From NCBI GenBank assembly GCA_037157565.1, contig JAZHRO010000012.1, positions 6,412,501 to 6,476,500 on the forward strand: a DNA stretch of 64,000 nucleotides. The letters are read 5' to 3'. Source of the DNA: Thalassia testudinum. Taxonomy: Eukaryota; Streptophyta; Magnoliopsida; Alismatales; Hydrocharitaceae. Positions 59,482 through 64,000 of this stretch are shown piece after piece (position 1 is the stretch's first letter; every line of letters begins with the position of its first letter). The notes below the pieces were generated by a model, which saw only the letters and a program-made list of their open reading frames with translations, did no database searches and was not told where the DNA came from. The position numbers and the translations under genes are program-made.

Positions 59482-60024
59482 CAGACGTCTAACTCTTGCA
59501 TCAGACGTCTGGAGGGCCACTTTAAGACGTCTGATTTCAAGGTCAGACGTCTGATTCTATGCGGGTTTCTCCCTGACTTGAATCAGATCTAAACAGGGTT
59601 TTTGTGCAAGTCCATCAGACGACATACAGGACGTCTGGCACTATGTATGGACGTCTGGAAACCTACTTTTACTGTGGGAATTGATTTCCAAACGTTGCAA
59701 CGGCTAGAAAATCTCTGAGAAGAGATTTTGGGTCAGCCGAGGCAAAACGATCATTTATCAGACGTCTGTAAAGGCCTAAGGACGTCTGATAAGGCTCTAA
59801 CGGTCATAATCTTGAGTGTATGCTAAGCCAGCCAACGGTCCACTAATTGGATGTCTGGCAAAGTCATCAGACGTCTTCTAAGACGTCTGGTCTAAGGTCT
59901 AGACGTCTGATTTCATCAGACAGAACTAAGTACGTCCAGCCTAACAGTTATCATACGTCTGAAACAACAGTCAGACGTCTTAAAATACTTTATCAGACGT
60001 CTGATTTGGGAATGAGACGTCTGG
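59482..60024 (+). repeat. Array of about 16 CAGACGTCTG-type palindromes
   Basis: Copies at about 59482, 59502, 59525, 59543, 59630, 59649, 59759, 59780, 59849, 59868, 59881, 59901, 59952, 59972, 59992 and 60014, many exactly CAGACGTCTG or AGACGTCTGA. Upstream of the TATA box in LTR sense, so in U3. Confidence 0.9.
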
Positions 60025-60789
60025 AAGTGCTGTTTGAGCCCTATATTGATTTTCTAAGTATTCTACAGAAAACCAAAGTATCCTAGGGTTGTGCCGGTGT
60101 TCCTAGGACTACTGTTAGGGTTCTTTGAGGCTCTTTAACATAATTTTCTAAGGAAAATAAAGAGCAAGAAAAATAAAGATAAAAGTACATGAAAGGATTA
60201 AAAAGAATCTATCCTATTCTTCTTGTCTTCTATCTTCAATCTGTCGCTCCACGCGAACCTCCTCTGTTTTCCGTCAAGCTCCTCCAATCCGTCCTGGATG
60301 CGAGCTCGAGTTCCGTCTAAACACGTCCACATTTGCAATTGACCTGAAATCTAGGACTCAAATTGCAAATGTTAAATAACACGTGTTTTGTTATCATCAA
60401 AACAAATGATCGTGGTGCTCTAGCACCAACATCGCGCTCACGCCCAGGTTCGCAGTTGGCATTGTGAGGCCTGCAGCTGCCCCAATTGCGTGGAGCCCTC
60501 TTTGCGGATGCCCGAAATCGGAGGTGGGACTTTAGTCCCACCTCGTAAGTGTGTGGCCTCTCACCTACACTTAAATTACTTTTGTGCTTTAGGCTTATCA
60601 CCTCTGAAAGAACACGAGGTGAGGTCCCTCACCTATTCACCTGCCTCATCCGCGACACTGCCCACCCGGACTTGGTGACCCGACACGACTCCCTCCTGTG
60701 CACTCCTCGCGCACCACCCACGCCGGCGCGCCTGGACCCGGGCACGCGACCCGACCCGATTACCCGGTTCTAGGAGAGCTTCCTAAAGA

Positions 60790-61400
60790 GGGATCCAGAG
60801 AGAGAGAGAGATGCGGGGAAGGGGTAGGGTAGGTTTTGCTCTAATGTGTGTGTGTGCGCGCAGGAAGGAAGAAAAGAGAAGAGGCAGCGGCTGAGACTTA
60901 GCCGCATGAAAGAGAGAAAGGCTGAAGAAGAAAGAAAGGGAAGAAGAAGGAAAGAAGCTGAAGACAAAGAGGAGGAGCTGCACTGTAGCGATCGAACGGT
61001 TAAGCCGTCTGAGCGCTGAATCAAATGTCGGTGAAAGAGGAGACTCAGCAGCAAGAGAAGAAGAAAAGAGAAAGAGGAACTGCAGAAGCAAAGAAAGAAG
61101 AAGAAGGCAGGCTGAAGAAAAAGAAAGAAGAAACAGAGAAGAAGAAAGGAGAAAGGAAGCAGAGAAGAAGAAGAAGAAGAAAGAAGGACAGCCGCAGCAA
61201 GAAGAAAAGAAAGAAGAAGAAGGCAGGCTGAAGAAAAGAAGAAGAAAAAAGGAGGACTTAGCAGAAAAGAAAGAGAAAGCAGAAGCCTCTACAGCCGCAG
61301 AGAAGAAAAGAAAGAAAAGAGAAGAACACGTAGAGGAGAAAGAAAAAAAAGAAGGGAAAGAAGACAAAGCAGAGAAGAAGAACAAGCCAAACTCTCTCTC
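60790..61400 (+). repeat. GA-rich polypurine tract in Athila-C leader
   Basis: About 600 bp in which the plus strand is nearly all purine, mostly GAA, GAAG and GAGA runs. The solo LTR at 13290-13700 has the same feature. The long ORF on the other strand (60783-61385, Ser/Phe-rich) is a by-product. Confidence 0.85.
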
Positions 61401-61603
61401 TTTCTCTCCTTTGACTTACTTTTTTTGTAAAACATTATTTTGTGAATTCATACGTTTCTAGAATTATAGTTTGCTCCCTGAGTTCGACCTCGGGAATCTT
61501 TCTATTCCGAGTAACAAATCATATTAGACTGGTAACCATTCTTGTTATATACTACAACGCATATAATAACACATCAACGACAAGAAAGCCGTACACCAAT
61601 TTT

Positions 61604-61614
61604 TGGCGCCGTTG
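61604..61614 (+). promoter_or_regulatory. Primer-binding site of Athila-C, tRNA-Asp (partial match)
   Basis: TGGCGCCGTTG, then C, match the tRNA-Asp complement for 12 bases; the following bases TCCCTA do not. Confidence 0.8.
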
Positions 61615-62675
61615 CTCCCTATTCTAGAAGCTATTAATTCATAAATTTTTGACTTTCTATTGACTAATCTCTTCTCTTTTGTTGTGCAGGCACAGGAAAT
61701 CAAGGGGAAAACATGCAGCCGCACAACAACCACACCACCAATAGGTAATTTTCTATCCTCTCATTTAAACCCCTAAATTTTCAACAGAAAGAAAAAGCTA
61801 TATAAGAATAACCTATCTTCTATATTTAGTAAACCACAAGAGTTGCCTATTTTTCAATTTCAACATATTTTATCTGTACATCCATTAAAGGTATTCAGGC
61901 CTAAAACCTTCTTACTTGAGCCCTAATTACCCCATCTAAAGGCAACTAACTAGACCAATTAGAGCCAATATAAGGTTCAAAGCTAGGGCTTTTAGAGACA
62001 CACTTCTCTAAGCAAGAAAAGAGAAATTCCCAAAGGAGGTGTGCCCAAGCTATTGTCTGAAAGCACCTATTCAAAGAAACCCTAACCAATTTGGCTCTTA
62101 AAAATACTTGAACCCTAAAAAGACAAGACCTAATAAGCTCTCAAAGGAACTAGTAGGTGAAGTTGACCCATTAGGTCAACCAACCTTGAACTTAGGTCAC
62201 TCTTTGCACTCAAAAGGATAAAGTTCAAGTGAAAATCCTAAGTACCTTGATCCTAACTAAAAGTGGTAGACTTAAGAGGTCAAGGTCCCCATTCTGATCT
62301 ACCTGGAATCTTAGTGACAAGAGAGGTCAGGTGGGGGAAACCTTGTAACCCGTGGGGGCGCTCTACCGTGTAGGGGTCTTCGCAGGACTCACCCTCTCTG
62401 GCTACCCAGGTAATTCTCAGGTGGACGACTTTCTGATCAAGGGGTCCATCCGCCCCGAACCTCTATAGTCACCCAAAATTCTGGGTGTCTTGATTGGGTC
62501 CAGCACCTGCTAAACTCATCCACTCCTTCAGTGTATGTTTGGTAGGAGGTCCTTAAAACCTCCTTTGGAAATTCACTCTCCTCGAGACTGAGCCTCGGTA
62601 CCCTTGCGTGTGCAACCAGCCCTTCACATAGACCTTTCCTCCGATTCTGAACCCAACTCACCTCCTTCTTCCACA
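61615..62675 (+). other. Untranslated leader of Athila-C
   Basis: About 1.06 kb without an ORF. Weakly similar in places to the A/B leaders (for example GTAGGGGTCT at 62381 against GTAGGGTCTA at 26123). Confidence 0.55.
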
Positions 62676-64000
62676 ATGGCTCAGCCAATTGAGGAAGAGA
62701 ACAATCTGGAGCACCAGCTCCAACGACTCAATGACCTCTTCCAGAACTTCATGAACCCACCGCAGCGTCCCATGATGCGGGATCACTATAATCCGGTTGC
62801 GGTGGCTATTGAGCCTCGAGTCAAAATCCCGACTGGCGGACCTGATTCTGAACTGAAGCCCAACATGATTCATGCTATTCCTAAATTCCATGGGCTTAAT
62901 TCTGAAGATCATTTCTAGCACATCAAACAGCTAAAGCATCTAACCCAAACTTTCAGGTCAGATGCACAAAATCGGGATATTCTCCTTATGAAGATGTTCT
63001 CTTTCTCCCTTATGGACAAGGCCGCTCATTGGTATCAAACTCAGACCCGACCGATCAACAATTGGGAGGAACTTCAATCCGAGTTCCTGAAGAAGTTCTT
63101 CCCCAATGGTCGGACCAATGCCTTGCGCCATCAGATTACCCATTTCACACAGCAAATGGGAGAACCTCTTCATGAGGCATGGGATCGTTTTCAGGATCTC
63201 ATGAGGAAGTGCCCCCATCACGGAGTTCCTAAATGGGAACAAGTCCAGTCTTTTTACCAGGGACTCCGTGAGGATATTAGGTTGTTCGTCAATGCAACTT
63301 GCGGAGGTAATATCATGGGTCAACATGAGGACACCGTGTGGGAGATTCTCGAGAATATGTGCGAGAACTCCATCAATAATGACTCCATGGGACTATTCGA
63401 CAGGACGAATACTCGCGCAGCGATGAATATTAGGGGAGCACACGAGACGCAGGACCTGTCCGCATCAGTCGATCTGGAATTAATGTCCAGTCGATTGGAC
63501 AAGGTCTCTATCATTGAGAAGAAGGTGGATGAGCTGACTCAGCACTTGCAGCGAACCACCTCTGCACAGAATTCCTTTGCACAACCTCCTTCTGCACGGG
63601 AGACTGTGCAAAATATTTTCCACCGACCTTCTCCTGGGGTGGACTCGTACCCATCCCCATCTGACTCTAGGACTGGAGGAACCTCCAATCCTTTCTATTC
63701 CTATCGGGGGAACCCTATTCCCCTATTCTCTTACTTTTCTGAGTTTCCTCAGACCTGCGAGGACCTCAACGCCATCCAGAATGACCCATTTTCCAATACC
63801 TACAATCTTGGATGGCGAAACCATCCCAACTTCCAGTGGGCGGGAAATTCCCAAACTCAAAGACCACCCTTTCAGCCCTGCCCACAAGCACCTCGTCTTT
63901 ACCAGCTGCCTCAGCCACGGCCCAACCCTACTTATTCATCCAGGCCAAACCAAGACCAAATGTCCCTCATCCTTCAGACTTTGGCTGACATTCAGAGAAC
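62676..64000 (+). pseudogene. Athila-C gag, 3' end beyond window
   Basis: ATG at 62676 (MAQPIEEENNLEHQLQRLND); an in-phase ATG at 62604 also exists, but the later one matches the start of the A/B gag by position. Capsid motifs: MKMFSFSLMDKAAHWYQTQ, FLKKFFPNGRTNALRHQI, LHEAWDRFQDLMRKCPHHG and FYQGLREDIRLFVNATCGG. A Pro/Gln-rich region with FSNTYNLGWRNHPNFQWAG follows. A single TAG at 62916 stands where a Gln codon is likely; otherwise the frame is open to the window edge (about 440 codons). At the position of the A/B shared TAG this copy has CAG. Confidence 0.88.

Larger units (their letters stand above)
58687..60425 (-). mobile_element. Copia-type solo LTR inserted in the Athila-C LTR
   Basis: The segment has no counterpart in the two related solo LTRs, while both its flanks do. 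On the minus strand it begins TGCTAGAGCACCACG (or TGTTGGTGC if the end is 60431), soon followed by TTTTGATGATAACAAAA, a start I associate with SIRE/Maximus-type Copia LTRs. It has a minus-strand TATA box. Candidate TSDs are CCAAG (58682-58686) and CCAAC (60426-60430), one mismatch. No internal region, so it is a solo LTR of about 1.74 kb. Class is from memory of the LTR start only. Confidence 0.65.
56979..61598 (+). repeat. 5' LTR of Athila-C
   Basis: TGATGAG to CACCA. Without the insertion it is about 2.88 kb. Landmarks: tip hairpin (56979-56995), TATA-like TTTATAAGG at 57906, GC-rich leader, GA-rich tract, CTCCCTGAGTTCGACC about 124 bp before the end. The last few bases are uncertain (61595 or 61598). 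Confidence 0.85.
56979..64000 (+). mobile_element. Athila-C, 5' part of an LTR retrotransposon (runs off the window)
   Basis: It comprises the 5' LTR (56979-61598, with a Copia-type LTR inside), a tRNA-Asp primer site, a leader and gag. The five bases before it are CCCTC; the other TSD copy would lie beyond the window. Gag places it in Athila, but it is well diverged from A and B. The two solo LTRs at 11204 and 37590 are from the same family. Confidence 0.88.

Noticed and set aside
59482..60024. Simple tandem satellite
   Set aside because: Distances between the palindromes vary from about 13 to over 100 bp, so it is a motif cluster rather than a fixed-period repeat.
60783..61385. 200-codon Ser/Phe-rich ORF (minus)
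   Set aside because: Complement of a GA-rich tract; low complexity only.

Overview
The window is plant nuclear DNA from a retrotransposon-rich, probably heterochromatic region. Evidence for a plant is the Athila- and Tat-type Ty3/gypsy coding sequence, primer-binding sites complementary to plant tRNA-Asp, long (1.4-2.9 kb) LTRs with 5-bp target-site duplications (TSDs), and one relic of an intron-containing gene. I saw no prokaryotic, organellar, rRNA or CRISPR sequence. The species cannot be named from sequence alone.

Layout. 1-6.4 kb: AT-rich flank with a decayed multi-exon gene on the minus strand (453-1094). 6.4-20.6 kb: T1, an old minus-strand Tat-lineage element. Read leftwards it has gag, protease, RT, two RNase H domains and integrase, then a convergent plus-strand extra ORF (Transposase_28-like plus coiled coil), then the 3' LTR. 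T1 is broken by two solo LTRs, one in integrase (11204-13894, perfect TSD) and one between protease and RT (16796-18255). 20.9-23.8 kb: T2, the 3' end of a second Tat element in the opposite orientation. 23781-34815: Athila-A, a complete but heavily mutated element inserted in the T2 LTR. 34.8-36.8 kb: remaining T2 flank and a coiled-coil pseudogene. 36.8-42.6 kb: the 5' LTR, primer site and leader of element D; its LTR carries solo LTR F (37590-40280). 42.6-56.5 kb: LTR E, split by Athila-B (45451-56393, perfect TSD), the best-preserved element. 56.5-57.0 kb: a fragment of a second E-type LTR. 56979-64000+: Athila-C, whose 5' LTR carries a reverse-oriented Copia-type solo LTR and whose gag runs off the window.

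Relative ages follow from nesting. T1/T2 and D are oldest, then E, A and the solo LTRs, then B and C, then the Copia LTR inside C. None of the elements seen complete has intact coding capacity. A has lost catalytic residues as well as frames; B has only a few stops and two 1-bp deletions. I know of no cellular pathway encoded here.

The least expected signals are regulatory. (1) A tRNA-like module with Pol III A and B boxes 43-44 nt apart sits at the same place in three Athila LTR subfamilies. (2) Two copies of the Tat 3' end have opposed TATA boxes flanking a minisatellite, one facing the LTR transcript and one the antisense ORF. (3) The palindrome CAGACGTCTG is clustered in LTRs of different families. 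(4) A hairpin at the LTR tip covaries between copies. All statements are from reading the sequence; no alignment or database search was run.
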